A stretch of DNA of 64,000 bases from Gymnorhina tibicen. Its lineage: Eukaryota; Chordata; Aves; Passeriformes; Artamidae. Every line of letters starts with the position of its first letter. Within the stretch, counting starts at the first letter, position 1. The notes beneath the pieces were generated by a model. The model was not told where the DNA came from, searched no databases, and saw only the letters and a list, made by a program, of their open reading frames with translations. The stretch lies in assembly GCA_013399875.1 (NCBI GenBank), contig VXAZ01007501.1:1712155-1776154 (forward strand), read 5' to 3'. Below are positions 40,669-53,215 of the stretch, piece after piece. Made by a program: the position numbers and the translations under genes.

Positions 40669-40674
40669 TTTATT
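40669..40674 (-). promoter_or_regulatory. LTR polyadenylation signal (minus strand)
   Basis: AATAAA on the minus strand, about 250 bases from the 3' end of the antisense LTR. A candidate for the R-region signal. The TATA box of this LTR could not be placed with confidence. Confidence 0.45.
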
Positions 40675-41342
40675 TAAACATTTTAACAAAGGATTCATCT
40701 AGAATAGTTACTATAGCACAAGAGTAACTCACTCACTGGCCTAGCTTACTTACAAATTTAAAGTACCTAAGAATCCAGCAGAGCAACCGTATTCATACTC
40801 CCATGCACACAGACCCGGAGGAGTATGTAAACGTGCACCTGTGAAAAATTCCCCTTAAGTTCAGTGAAATACTGACATCAGAGGCCTTTGCATCTTCTTA
40901 GTGGGCAAAGGGTTGAACCTCAAGGAGTAGTGTATCAGCCCAAGGTCTGTTGTCATTCACCAGTCCTCCAAGTACAGCAAACTTGAGAGTTCCCTGGCTC
41001 TGAGATGTGTCCCACTCAGAGGGAGGTTGCTGGTCGCAGCCTGCTGAGAGCTCAAAAGGTCTCACTTTGGACCACTGTTTAGAGGGTTTCACGAGAGTGG
41101 GCTTTAAACATGATAATTTTTCATCCCGGCCACAATTCAGGGCAGTAACTGTCTCTGAAAATTTGACAACAAAAATGCTATTCCACTTAGGTTGTTATTC
41201 AGACAAGAAAAATAAGTTTCCAAGGCTGTTCACCAAAAAACAGGAGCTTGGTAGACAGCATTAGTTCCTGGGAACACAGTGTTTCTGATAAGCTCAAGAA
41301 GAGCTTAGCCCAGGTGCTGTTCATTAAAGCTGAGGCCTAACA

Positions 41343-43510
41343 AGAATTTCTCAGCTCACAGTGTGGCTCAGGATGTGGGGGGAATGCACAAACACGGTAA
41401 TGAAGCATAGGAAATGGCTATTAATTGTGGCATTAATAATAAACTTTTTTTTTTACAACATTGTTAAAGATTCTCTCAAAAGCCCATGAAGATTAAACAA
41501 CAAGCTCACCCTTATGGCAAAAGATTTAGTAGCTTTGTCAACTTAATTTTTCATATATGTATAGTTAAAATTTAACAAATAATTCTTCTAAGTGAATCTG
41601 TTTAGCAGGTGGACTGTAAGATGTCTTTTATAGTTCTTTTTTCTCCTTACAATGAAAAGAATGAATGCATCAGACAATTGCCAGAAGCAAGAAATTTGAA
41701 AGAAGGCCTTCATGCATCTGACTCATTAAGTTGAAACTTTTCCATCTGCATTCACTTTGTTAGCTTGCAGAAATGTTTAATCAAGAATTAGAAAGACTGA
41801 TGATAACTTGTGTTTTTTGTTTAGGTTGCTTTTTATGGAGACATAATTCCAAATGAGATGCATTTCTCATGTCAGTGATAATGAGCCTATAAACCACTTG
41901 CTATCTTTCTAAAGTGCAGGTGCCAAGTGTGATTGTGACATGACAATATCTAGGAATGTCTGTAAACATACAAAAGTACCAATCTATGCATTTGTGGGAA
42001 CACGAATATCAGCCATGCACAAAGAAACAAGGTTCCTAATAGAGGATGAATTATATTTTGATTTTTTTCTGAATAAAACCTGTAGTTCTGGATCATTTTG
42101 TGTGAGCTAGGTTTGGTGTACCTAAAAGAGAGTCTCTGTTATTATGAAAAGATATTTATGAAACATAACTGTTAGGTAGATCCCATAATTATCTCCGCAG
42201 AGATAATTTCAGAAGCAGCATTCATTGCAAAATACTTCTGATTAATATCACCGGTGTCTATTGTTAAAGCAGATATATAAAAGTAAATTGTGGTGGGTGA
42301 GAATTCCTGCCCCAACAAAGAGAAAAACCTTTGTCCTCAATACCTGGGAAACATGTAGAAGGATATAGGATTCTAAAAATTTTGAGCAGAATGTGGCAGA
42401 CATTACAGAATCATTTTGTGAACTAAATGCCTGTTCCAGTAATTTTAGATAAGACAACTTAAATGAGATAGTAGATTGCCTGATATTAACTGAAATTGTG
42501 TTAAAGTATTTTAAAATGACTGAATACTGTTAATGTCTCTAAAAGCAGCAGTCATCATCATAGCTAGGCTTAGCTATCTTCATTGATTAGAATGAACTTC
42601 AATGCACATTACTTGTATGCCTGCTTGCACTGTTCATAAAACAGTGATAATTTTTAATAAATTTAACATTTTAAATGTTCTCTTTTTTTTTGGTCTTCAT
42701 AAGTTTCAAAAAATTGTCACAAAAAATTGTAACACTTTCCTTACTGAGTATAAATTGTATCTTTCCCAATTTTCTTTTATTGTACAACTCAAGATGAATT
42801 TATTTAAAGTTATGAGTCAGAAAGGATCACACAGTACTTAGAAAACAGGCTAAATTATGGTCTAATTAAAACAACTTGTTTCCTTCCCACAGAAATAATA
42901 ACTCTTCCCAGAGTTCGATTTAAATATTTTGAGGTAAATTGAATGACTAATTTTTGGGTTTTCAGATGCAAGCAAAAGAGTTTTTGTTTTTTTTTTTTTT
43001 TTTTAGGTCATGTTATTGGCCTAGTTTATTATTTGCATTATGATGTGGAGGTGGGTTTTTTCTCCTTCCAAAGCCATGTGTGTACTAGCAATGTTCTGTG
43101 CTATTAAAAGGACTTAGGTGTTGGCTGGGACTCTTTTTCTGCAGTCTTGTATGATCACTTAGCTCCCTTATTTTCCAGTAAAAGAACATGACAGCAACTA
43201 GACTACAATGATTTTTCAGCAACTAAGACGTTCTAAGGGGAGTGTGATTAATAAAATTCTAGAGGAATAAAGTTTCTTCCTCTAAATCAACGTTTTTCAA
43301 CAAACTAGCAGCTGCTTACGTAATGTATGTTTCTGAAGTTCTTGTTTTAACAAGGAAAATAGCAAAGGATGTTTTGTATTTGAAATTGATAGATTTTTGA
43401 AGAATAGATTTTATGACAGAATACCGGTTTCAGAATTCTAGCTAAAATTATTACGATTATGCTTGTGAAGGTTCTATAGATAACACTCTAATAAAAGGGA
43501 AAAATACTTG
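41343..43510. other. Noncoding AT-rich unique sequence
   Basis: I see no gene. A 9-bp-arm inverted repeat with paired TTATCT/AGATAA words lies at 42187-42208, and a T-run interrupted by one G at 42981-43004. No mobile element was recognised. Confidence 0.55.
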
Positions 43511-43766
43511 CAGATGGATCTGGATAGATTGAAATTATGGGAGAATCATCAGTGTCATGAAATTGAGGATGATCAAATGTCACATTCTGCATTTGGGATG
43601 GAGTAATGCTGGACACAAGTCTACATTGAAGAGCAGCCCTTCAAAAAGGGTCTGGGGGTACTGGTTGACAGGAGATTCAAGAGGAGTCAGCAGTGCTGGC
43701 CAAGAGGATGGTCAAACCATAAACAAATTTCCTGGAGGTGTGAATAATTCTATTCTGAAGTTAAAA
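43511..43766 (+). mobile_element. CR1 LINE ORF2 remnant, sense
   Basis: The sequence matches the C-terminal end of the CR1 ORF2 reading: GATCTGGATAGATTGAAA (the 'RDLDRL' block), a 'KCHILHLG' block, then 'GGTCTGGGGGTACTGGTTGAC' (the 'DLGVLVD' block) and a 'CAGCAGTGCTGGCCAAGAGG' segment. The frame is broken by shifts and stops, so no protein is made. The 3' UTR is missing: the remnant passes directly into ATTCT-rich sequence, which suggests an internal deletion up to the element's tail. Confidence 0.82.
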
Positions 43767-43768
43767 AT

Positions 43769-43807
43769 ATTCTATTCTATTCTATTCTATTCTATTCTAT
43801 TCTATTC
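43769..43807. repeat. (TTCTA)n microsatellite
   Basis: Seven to eight perfect ATTCT units immediately after the CR1 remnant. The CR1 tail itself is built of ATTCTATG-like units, so the array probably grew from the tail. The perfect units suggest current length variability. Confidence 0.92.
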
Positions 43808-43890
43808 CTTATAGTGCTACTGAGAAGATCTGAACTGCACTAAGATTGATCAAGGAAATGGTATTTCATTAATACATTGAATAAATCAGA

Positions 43891-43920
43891 TTTAATTTAT
43901 TTACTTATTTATTCATTTAT
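43891..43920. repeat. (TTTA)n imperfect microsatellite
   Basis: TTTAATTTATTTACTTATTTATTCATTTAT, in which TTTA/TTAT units recur with single-base changes, is directly visible about 85 bases after the pentanucleotide array. Confidence 0.8.
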
Positions 43921-46900
43921 CTCATGCATTTTCTGGAGCTTTAAGGTTGTCAAAATGTAGCCTTGTCTAAATTCTTCTTTATTGATAATTTATTCTTATT
44001 TCCTATAATTCTGTGAATAATACAGCATGAAATATTTTAAAAATGGAGTATCAAGCTAGAGACACCACTTCTGGTAGGAGCTTAATTAAGTTTGTGCAGT
44101 AATTGTAGAGTGCTCCTAAAATTCTGTGCTTCACAGGGAATTAGCTTGTGGTTACACTGAACTAGCTTTTACCCCATCCTCCTAGTTGCTAGACTTTATT
44201 AAAAGATGCTGAAATCTAATTAAATCCATCCTTACATAAATTATCAATGTTCTTTATTGTAATGGCTTTCACAAAGACATGATTTAATTGCATGTGGGAG
44301 AATATTGGGCATCCCAACATCTTCTATTCTATCCATTTTTATCCCATGCATTAAATGAGTGTAGCAGGGGACCACAACATGCTAAAATTAGTCCATGCTG
44401 ATATTTACCTTTCTTGGCCTTTTGAAAATTCTCAGTGTCAAATGTCATAGAAGTTAGTATCAATAATAAAACTACTCTAAATGATATTTTGTTTACACTA
44501 CTTATTTATTATTTTTTCCTAAGAGCACTTTGCAACATTATTGTGTCAACAAGAATATGTCACTTTGTTTTCCCTCACTCTATTTACCATCTGTGTCATG
44601 CTTCCCTCTTTAAGAAAAGAAACAGGTATACAGGACCTCAGTATTCCCCACATACATGTTCATCTGGAACACTTCAACAGAAACATTTTACGTGGAATCC
44701 AAAGCTTTGTGTGGAGTTACAGAAAAATCAAAATCAGGTTTAGCATACCCACTAAACAGCAAAGACTCCCAAACAGTGCTACATGACAGATTACTGTTAT
44801 TTTTAGTTCAGCTGAACCATACTTTTGAGCCCAGATGTCCTTCACAAAATAGAAGGAGATTGTGTTCCCTTCATGTCTTTTGCTCAGTGATTTGAATTTT
44901 CAAGTGGGATATAGAAAACAGGTTTAAAATCCACCTTTTTCTGCTTTAGAAATAAGATCAAGACTGCCCCAGTGTTTCTTCAGAGACTTACCTTAGGAGA
45001 CTTTGGAGACTTAGGAGACTAATATGTCTTCTACAGAGTATGCACTTAGGAATTTCTAAGAAACTGTCCTGCTGGAGTTGTTGCATTTAAAAAATTAATT
45101 AGATATTTCTTCAAGGAGGAATGCGATTGCTTTCTCCCAGTTTTGGGTGATTTAAATTGCAAAACTAAAAAAAATCAATCAGCTCTTTATTCCTCTCTCT
45201 TTCCTTCCTCTCCCATTGTGCAAAATACTCTGAGGGATTTAAGAAAATGTAAGTTCCTTGTCTTATTTACATCGGCAGCGTAAAGTCGCTTTGCAAAGAT
45301 ATGCAGAATAACTTTCTATAAATATTGAATCAGTCAAAAACTGAAATGTGGAATTTTATTTGGGTTTTTTTTTCCATTTATGGTGACAATTATTTATTCA
45401 ATTTGGCTAAAATCATTAATAAATTTGATTGTCCTAGATTTTGCAAATACCTATACAAATATCCCACCCAACTCTAGTCTGAGTTTTTGAAATAGCTCAG
45501 TAAATATCAGAGCTTATTCCACAAAGAATGAAAAGCTAATAAGTGTAACGTTTTCAGGATTAATGAAAAAAACCAGATATGGCAATCTTCAACAAAGAAA
45601 GGTGACCTAAAATCTTTGCTATCTGGGATGTGCAGGTCAGTTATCCCTGTAGGCAAGTGTATTTAGAATTTCCTTGGAAGAAGATCTGGAATTGTAGAGC
45701 TTAGACAAGGGGGGTTCTCCTGAAGAGAAATTCTCCATTACATTAGTTTTGTAAGTGAGGTTGTCTTTTATTTTAATTGAACCAACAGTCCAAGTGGCAT
45801 TCTTTCAGTTGAGCTCTGGTAAATTATCAGTAATTAGAATTGTTGCAGCAATACCTCTGAGGCCAGAGGTTGAAGAGCCTGACATCCCAGAACCTGGCAG
45901 AATAGAGATCATCTGATCTTTTATTAAACACCTGCTGCTGGGAGTTGTACAGTTTTACCTACATTAGCTGGCAAGATGTTTTGGACAGCAGGACTATTGC
46001 AGATTTGATTCAACAATAAATTATAGTCAATTAACCAGTAGCTGTTAGTACCTCACAAGATTTTCCTAGTGTTGGTGGGAAGACTAAGTAATATCTGTGC
46101 TTTTTGGTTTCATTGGCTTGTTTTGGCAAAGTTGTTTTCTCATCAACCCATAAAAATAAGAAAATAAACCCAACATCTTCCCTGTAATACTTAGATTTTA
46201 TTTTTAACCAGATTATTTATATCTGTCTTGTTTAAAGTGCAAGACTGAGAGGAAAACAAGGGTCAAGTTATTTTATGACCTAGATCAAAAGTAGAGTGTG
46301 ACTCACACGCCCCAGTTTCTCACCTTTAAGCTGCATATAGTAGGTTTTTTTATTTCAAATGGAGTTAGAGAGACTTGCTTTGTGATAGCATGTGTAAAAT
46401 ACTGAAAAATTCTCTAACAATATGAAAGTTGTATTAATTATTTCTATGCCAGTGAAATTCTTTAGACTTGATGTGTATAGTGTCATGTAACTACACTCTA
46501 CTGTTTAATCTGTATAATGCAGATCAGAGCCTGAAAATCCGTATATATTTTGCCTGGATCCCTTCCCGTTTTTCACCCCCAGCAAATTATTCCTGTCCCA
46601 TGAAAATCTACATATCCCCTAATAGATGCTAGTAATATTCATGAGGAGGACACTTTGCTGTGTCCTGCATGTGACCTATATGCTGTCTCTCTGATCTAGG
46701 GATCACTCTGACTTCTAGATATCGGAAGCAGACAAAAAAAGATGATGGTAACTAATCAGAATATTGATTTAAAAAATAAATAAATTTTTAAAATGAAAAA
46801 AGCAAACAGATAAAATACCCTCTCAAAAGCTATTGTAACTCAAATAATCTTGCCACTGTGGGAAAAGCAGAAATGCTGATTTTAGCTCTGCTATCATCTT

Positions 46901-49900
46901 CCACACTGAGCCTTCTGGGTGCCATGTAATGCAGCAGTGTGAGCACCCTTGGTACCTGTGTGCAGTGTTGCAGGGAAATAGCCCAGGTTTTAAGTGGTGC
47001 CTGAGTAGGGATGAAATTTGGAAGCAGGCCCTGGAAAGGCTCACTGATAGATGTACATTAAACAGGTATGCAGGCATACATCCGTTGAATTCAAAATTAG
47101 GATGTTTATAGAATATATACCTGTGTACTTGCTAATGTTTTCTGGACCTATGGGATTTGGGGACAGGTGCTATACACACTGCAGCAGCTGGCCAGAGGGC
47201 TGTTATCTATTTCTTCAGTTCAGGCAAAGCCATCCGATTACCAGAGCTATGCCCAGCCTGCCACGGTAAATCCTATTGTGTATAGTGCAAACAGGCCAGC
47301 AAAGCAAAAGAGTTTATGTGCTTTCTGTCAGGAAATGAGGTCTGTGGTTGTCAAAATGTTCAGGCACAAGGGGGATATCACTGGAAATATTTGATCAATT
47401 CAGAGATAAGATAAACAGATCAAAATAAGCAAAAAATGTAGCCCTGTTTAATTAGGTCATCACTAAGCACTGTGAATTTGGGCTTCTAAATCAGTTTGTG
47501 ATTATGGATATTGAAACAAAAGTGGGGAAGAATCTGCTGGCTTTGATTTCCAGCGCAGGTATAGAATAGTACATGATTTCTCCATCCTTCTGTGAGCTTT
47601 ATTATTAGGTAAAAAACAGACAGTCAGGATGCCCAGTGCAACCTAATAGAAATAAATTTGAAAATCACTCTGAGAATTAGGATGTTGATTTCCTTATGTT
47701 TCAATTTGAGCTTAGAAATTAAAAGGAAGCTTTCAGGAATACTTCTTTTGACGCACAATTTTAAATTGTAGGAAGATAAATGTTTACATCATCTGAAAAA
47801 ATTACTAAAATGGAAAGATGTATATTAATCTTAAACAGATTATCTTGTCCCTTTAAGCATGATAGACTATGTAACAAAATAGGTTTGTTTTAACAGATTC
47901 ATGTTTAATTAGCAGAACAGGAGGAGGTAATACAATAGAGCCAGACAGTGGAAGGAAATGTTGTTTAGCAGCATGGGGCTCAGGTATTATGGAGTCAAAC
48001 TTTTAGATAAAGCTTCAATTTAGACCTATGAAATATTTCAGAATACCATGTTTTGCATCCTTTTGCATGATTTAATCATCCTGCTCTTGGGAATTGAATG
48101 TCTTTCAAATACATCACAGGAAACAGGCTAAATATCTCTGAATGATGACGATGATGATAACTTGTCTACATAATGTGTAAAACTAATGCAGAAAATGCCT
48201 ATTATAACAAAAATGAAATCAGCCAAATCACAGTATTCTTTCAACAGCTCTCTTTAGAGGATTTATGGAATAGTTTTAAATATGTCTTTAAGAGGTGTTC
48301 TCCCACAGGTTTCAAACAGCCTTTAAAAGAGACAGTCTTTCCTGCAAACTCAAAAGCATGCAATACATGGAAAGCAGCCATCTGGTTTATTTTAAAAGGT
48401 AACCATGACTGTTTCCAGTTAACCAGGACTAGCTATACCTTAAGCTGTATGAACACCACAGTTGTTGGGCAAAAGTTGTGAAATCCCTTCAGATTTTTCT
48501 TTCCCGTTTTGGGCTCTGAATTTCACTGAATGTGTTTTGTGACCCGGGATGTGGCAGTCACAAGGAAGTCTGTACTGCTGGCTTTCCAACAGCCTTGTTC
48601 TGGCAGGTAGCTGTGTGGGATAGCTAAGCTGCCACATTTACCTGCCTTTTCACCTACTGACAAGGAGAAAGGCCTGTTCCAGAGGCCAGCATTGTACCAA
48701 GAAACCAGAATGCAGGGAACAAATTTCACTTCTGAAACCCCGGTAGGATTTTTCTAACAGTTTCTCATTTTAACTTACCAAAAACTAGTTTTTAATATGC
48801 CATGACCCATGTTAATTAAGGTGAAATTTTGTTTCTTCTCCTTTATAGGGCAGGAAATAGTTTTCCCAAATTCTTCTAGTTACTTCTGCATTAGTGGAAG
48901 CATGTGTGAGAATTGTGTTTTGCTCTCAACCTATACTCAGGTCTCTTACCTCTCTGTCATTCCTCTTCTCTTCCTTTAGCTACTTTTTGTTGTTTACATT
49001 TCTAGATGCCTTGAAGTGCATGGTCATGAGCTTACCAGTGATAATTACTGCTTACATTATGTCTAAAAACTTATTTTCTAGACAGAGCCTATGATTATAT
49101 AGCATTAGTACGTACAGGCCTCGGGGAAATCATGGTGTCTTTGTGGTGAGCTCTGGAGTGCATACTAACATACTGTTTTTGCCTTCAAACATTTAACTGA
49201 AGCCTGTGATCTTAAAAAAGATGCAACTAGCATAATGACAGAATGGATTTCAAATGACTGCTTGTGGTGGAAAGAGTTAGGTAAACACCAAATTCTTTGT
49301 AGTGCCCAGGGTGAATAAAAAAAGAGAGTATATACAAGGGAAGGGAAACGGGAATAAAGAAAAAAACCTAACTATAGTGATCTAAAACTGCTGTAACACA
49401 ATTTAAGCTCTGCTAATGGATCTAGGAAGGGCATATGGATATGTAACTCTACTAGCAGCTATACTAATGAGAATTTCTGTAGGACCCTAAGGTAAACTTC
49501 ACACCTTTGGAAGACAGTAGCTAAATGTCCGTAATGCACTCATATTGACTAATCTGTGTTCATTTTTTGGCACGAGATACACATCTTGCAGAATGAACGT
49601 TTGTCAGTTAGACACTCAGAAACTGTCTGGCTGGAGGAAATTGTGCAGATTTGGTAAATGGCCCATAGCTCTGCAAGTGACAAGTGGTTCCCATTCCTCC
49701 TCTCAAACTGGCTGACACAATACAGTGTCCAGTATATGCAGTACATAAAATAACACTGACAAGTACAACTTGCTCAATACCATCAAGGAATCTTCTGTGG
49801 AAACCTACAACAACAAAAAGAGTTTTATGTATGTGGCAGTCAATGACATGGACTCCAGTACTACTGGGTTTTGATTTGTTGTTTGAAGCTGATGATGAGT

Positions 49901-52900
49901 GATAATATTTGAAATTGAAAAAGCCACACTAGAGAGAAAATGTGCTTTAGATTTTATAGCAGAGTATAAATGAAGTTATAGCTATTTAAAATAAAAAAGT
50001 AGATATGAGTGTATAGAGAGAAAGTGGTTGAAACACTCATTGTACAGATTCCTTAAGTGGTACTTTATTTAATTTAATAAGAGTCTTAATATTGACTTAC
50101 TCAGCAATTTTAAAACCTAACGAGAAATATGTCTCTATTCACATCATTTTTCTTTGTGAGATGCAACAGCTGTCCACCTTTCAAGTTGTCCATGTGGATA
50201 TGTGTCCTTTCTATAAGTGTTATGCAGTGTCAAAGTCAAAGCTTAATAATAAACAGCAGCTCTTTGTTTATTTGCAAGTATTTGTTGAAGAGGTTATCTA
50301 AAATAATTAACATGCTTTGAATAGTAAGTTTTCTTATGTAACAAAAGGTGATGAGATAAAAGTTTACAAGCATTCACAAAAGTCATTGTGAGTGGTGTAC
50401 AGCCTTTGAAAGCTTTCTTTTGTGATCATATATGTTCTTAAGCAATGTAAATGAGTGTATCAGTAGTTACTGTGAGAAATTTCCCTGTACAAAAATTGAG
50501 AAAGTATAATACAATACTTAGCTTCAATAAAATTGAACAAGTACTAAAAAATGTGTTGAATTGTAAATTCAAAGTTAAAAAATTTATTATTAATACAACG
50601 AATAAAAATTAAATATTTATGTGAGTATGCGCTCAGACGTGTGTATCTGTATACACAAGCTTAAAAATATCTGTGGAATGAAAGTATTGAAAACAGAAGT
50701 CATATCAATTAAAAAAATAATATTTCAGCTTTGGTTTTCATGTTCTTTAAGGAACAGATTGTAAGAAGCTTCTTTAGAAATAAAAAAGTTGTCTTCTTTT
50801 GAAATGCTTCATCTTGATTAGTATCTTGAATGCTTTGCTGAAACTGCTGCATTATTCCCATCCATTATTATTACCTGAAATGGCACTTTGCAATGGAAAG
50901 CTCTCAGATTTAAGGAAAAACTGGTTAATCCTATATTGGGCCAGGTTAGTTGAAGCAGAAGTATAGTGGTGAATGAAGAATATACTCATCAAGTTCCTGC
51001 AGGTATGAGTAGCATCTTAATATAATGTGCTAAATTAGCTCTCAGGTGTTTTAATCTGCATCCTTTGCAACTCAGTGTCCTGTGGTGCTGCACAGTTTTC
51101 AGAAATGCTCTCCTAGCTTACCTGAGGTTAAACTCCAGCTGACCTGATGTGGCTTATTGGATGAAGATGCCAAATGGGTCTTATATTTAGCTGGCACTCA
51201 GTTGCCTTCATTTGAGGAGAAAAAATAAATCTAGCATCTGGACTGCATAAACAGACACCTGCCCTTGTAAATGACTATGGGTCTGTGAGTTTTGGAATAG
51301 GAATGAAATATGAAATCTCTAGGACTGGGGAAGACATTATTAAATTTCTTCCTTGACAGAGATACAAGAACAAAGGCATGTCCATTTCAGGGGGAGGGTC
51401 CAGTGCACAAGCTGGATATGAGCTCATGTTTGGCACAAAAGAGCAGCCAGGGCTGTTTTAGATCTGATTTCTTAGTACATGTTCATTTACGGTCATGACT
51501 GAAACTGCTGTTAACCTGCTTTGGCAAAACTATGCAATTGCAGTTATCGCATTGAAGGGCCATAGAATAAACACGGCTGGGAAGAAGATAATTATCTGGA
51601 AATGTTCATTTTTCTTTAGCTTACCAGGGAGGGACTGATGCTGCAGGGATATTAACTTCCTGATGGGCAACGATTTAATACAGTACCATGCGTTTATTAC
51701 ACCTGTTAATATTAAGTATCTCAAATAAGTTGAATGAACAAGAGAATGTAATTAGGAAGGAATGGTATGATTGTTCTTGCAAAATGCCAGATTTGAGATT
51801 AATACAGGACTTTCACCTAAGTGTTATCTTAGGCCTTACAATGCTTTTACATAAATCACTTCCTATATTATATTGTAAATTAAAGATGAAAAGGGACTGA
51901 ATCAAGAAAGGCCAGCAGAAGTAGTGTGGATTTCATGGAAGGTGCCAGAGTGGTAAATGACACAGTGATAGCTTTGTGGGAAGAGAGATTGGACTAAACA
52001 GTTATCATATTTTGAGAAAGAAGAGAAGTAGAAGGCATGTGCACAATAATGGACTATACTGACAAGATAAATGGTAGCTCCTATTTACTACTTATCGCAT
52101 AAGGACAAGGAAATAATCACGGAAATTGAAAGGCAGTACGTTTTAAAACTGAGGAAAAGAAGTAATCATCCAACATATGAGATTTATGGCGCTTTCTGTG
52201 CCAAGATAGCACTGAAACTAAGAGCCCAGCAGAGTTTCTTAAATCTGTTGAATGTGTGGAAGTGTGGTATTAAATGAAAGAAAAAGAGCTTCTGGAAGAA
52301 TTCATCTTTTCAGTTGCTGTTCAGCAAGTGATCTTCCTCCTTTGTAGTGGCTGAGCTGCATATATACAGAATTAATAATTCATCTCTGTCACAAGGCCAA
52401 TGAGTAGTTTTCCTCAGTTTAAATCTATATGGCTAAGTTATTAATAAGCACTTCAAAGTTGCTTATGTTTGTTTTGTTGCCTCTTTATATTTTTATTGTT
52501 TTGTCTTTTTTAGCAATATCACTTATGTCAGCTTGAGTCAACCAAATCTAATTTAATTTATCTGCTGAAGTAATTATGGAACCCTACAGTCCTAAGTAGA
52601 ATCAATTATCTGTCAAAACACAGTGCATCATTAACAATATTAATGGTGAGTGTTCACCAAGATCTTCTGTGCTTGTCTGCTTGGATGTGTGTCACAGGCA
52701 GCACCAATATTAATAAGCTCACAGGGGTTAGGTCAGTGCGTCTGATTGCCCACACTGTTTAATCATCAGTGTGGCCATAGGCATGGGCCACCCAGCACTC
52801 CCAGCAAGGAGACTGGATGACACCAAAGTATTTTGAAGAGTAAAGTCCGTGTAGACACCATTTGTGCTGTGCAGTGGCCTCAGTGCAAGAGAATAACCCC

Positions 52901-53084
52901 TGGTGAATTTTTGTTCCTTGTATAGCCATTGTCCCAACTCCTCAGGGCCAAAAGAGCAAGCAATACCCTGCCCACATGCTAATGTGGATATTTTGAATTG
53001 CCTTTGGGCAAGAAATAGCTAAGTTTAATAGGAAAGAAAGTGTAAGTCCAGCGACCAGTGGTAGATGATTCTGAGATCTGTTTA
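43921..53084. other. Noncoding AT-rich unique sequence
   Basis: I see no gene. A small GGAGACTT-type tandem repeat lies at 44983-45020. The part 46820-47390 is locally GC-richer and holds several overlapping short frames. No coding exon or mobile element could be recognised in the stretch. Confidence 0.5.
44983..45020. repeat. Short tandem repeat around GGAGACTT
   Basis: GAGACTTA, GGAGACTTT, GGAGACTTA and GGAGACTA follow one another with small spacers. Directly visible. Confidence 0.75.
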
Positions 53085-53215
53085 CAGGCTGTGCCACATA
53101 TAGTGCTTTTGTTTTGGCAAGGTCATGCTTTAACTTAATTAATGTCTGTAAAATGAAGCTGCTGATAACTGAAGTTTTAGAGGAGTTTCAAGGAGTAATA
53201 CATATAAATGTCTGA
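53085..53215 (+). mobile_element. Possible ancient MIR-like SINE
   Basis: GGCAAGGTCATGCTTTAACT is followed by TCTGTAAAATGAAG, then GATAACTGA, a short GGAGTTTCAAGGAGTAATAC block and CATATAAATG. This order resembles the MIR landmarks 'GGGCAAGTCACTTAAC', 'TCTGTAAAATGGGGATAA', and 'AGGATTAAATGAG..ATACATGTAAAG'. Divergence is high and the 5' part is not convincing. Confidence 0.38.

Larger units (their letters stand above)
40414..41342 (-). mobile_element. Solo LTR of an endogenous retrovirus-like element, antisense
   Basis: On the minus strand the block begins TGTTAGGCCTCAGC and ends ACCTTGCCAACA. The ends form an imperfect inverted repeat (TGTTAGGC against GCCAACA). In that orientation it has a polyadenylation signal AATAAA (40674-40669) followed by a long pyrimidine-rich U5-like stretch, as in a retroviral LTR. 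It is about 929 bases, locally GC-richer, and not obviously related to the LTR at 28184. No internal viral sequence or primer-binding site flanks it. No clean target-site duplication is visible (AAGTT and AGAAT do not match), so the edges or the element type may be slightly off. The family was not identified. Confidence 0.55.

Noticed and set aside
4841..43038. Six octamer (ATGCAAAT/ATTTGCAT) words: 4841, 7197, 26392, 29493, 35654, 43031
   Set aside because: The number is close to what base composition predicts for 64 kb on both strands, so there is no enrichment.
45895..45935. CR1-like words GAATAGAGATCATCTGATC
   Set aside because: A single short similarity without the following CR1 landmarks.
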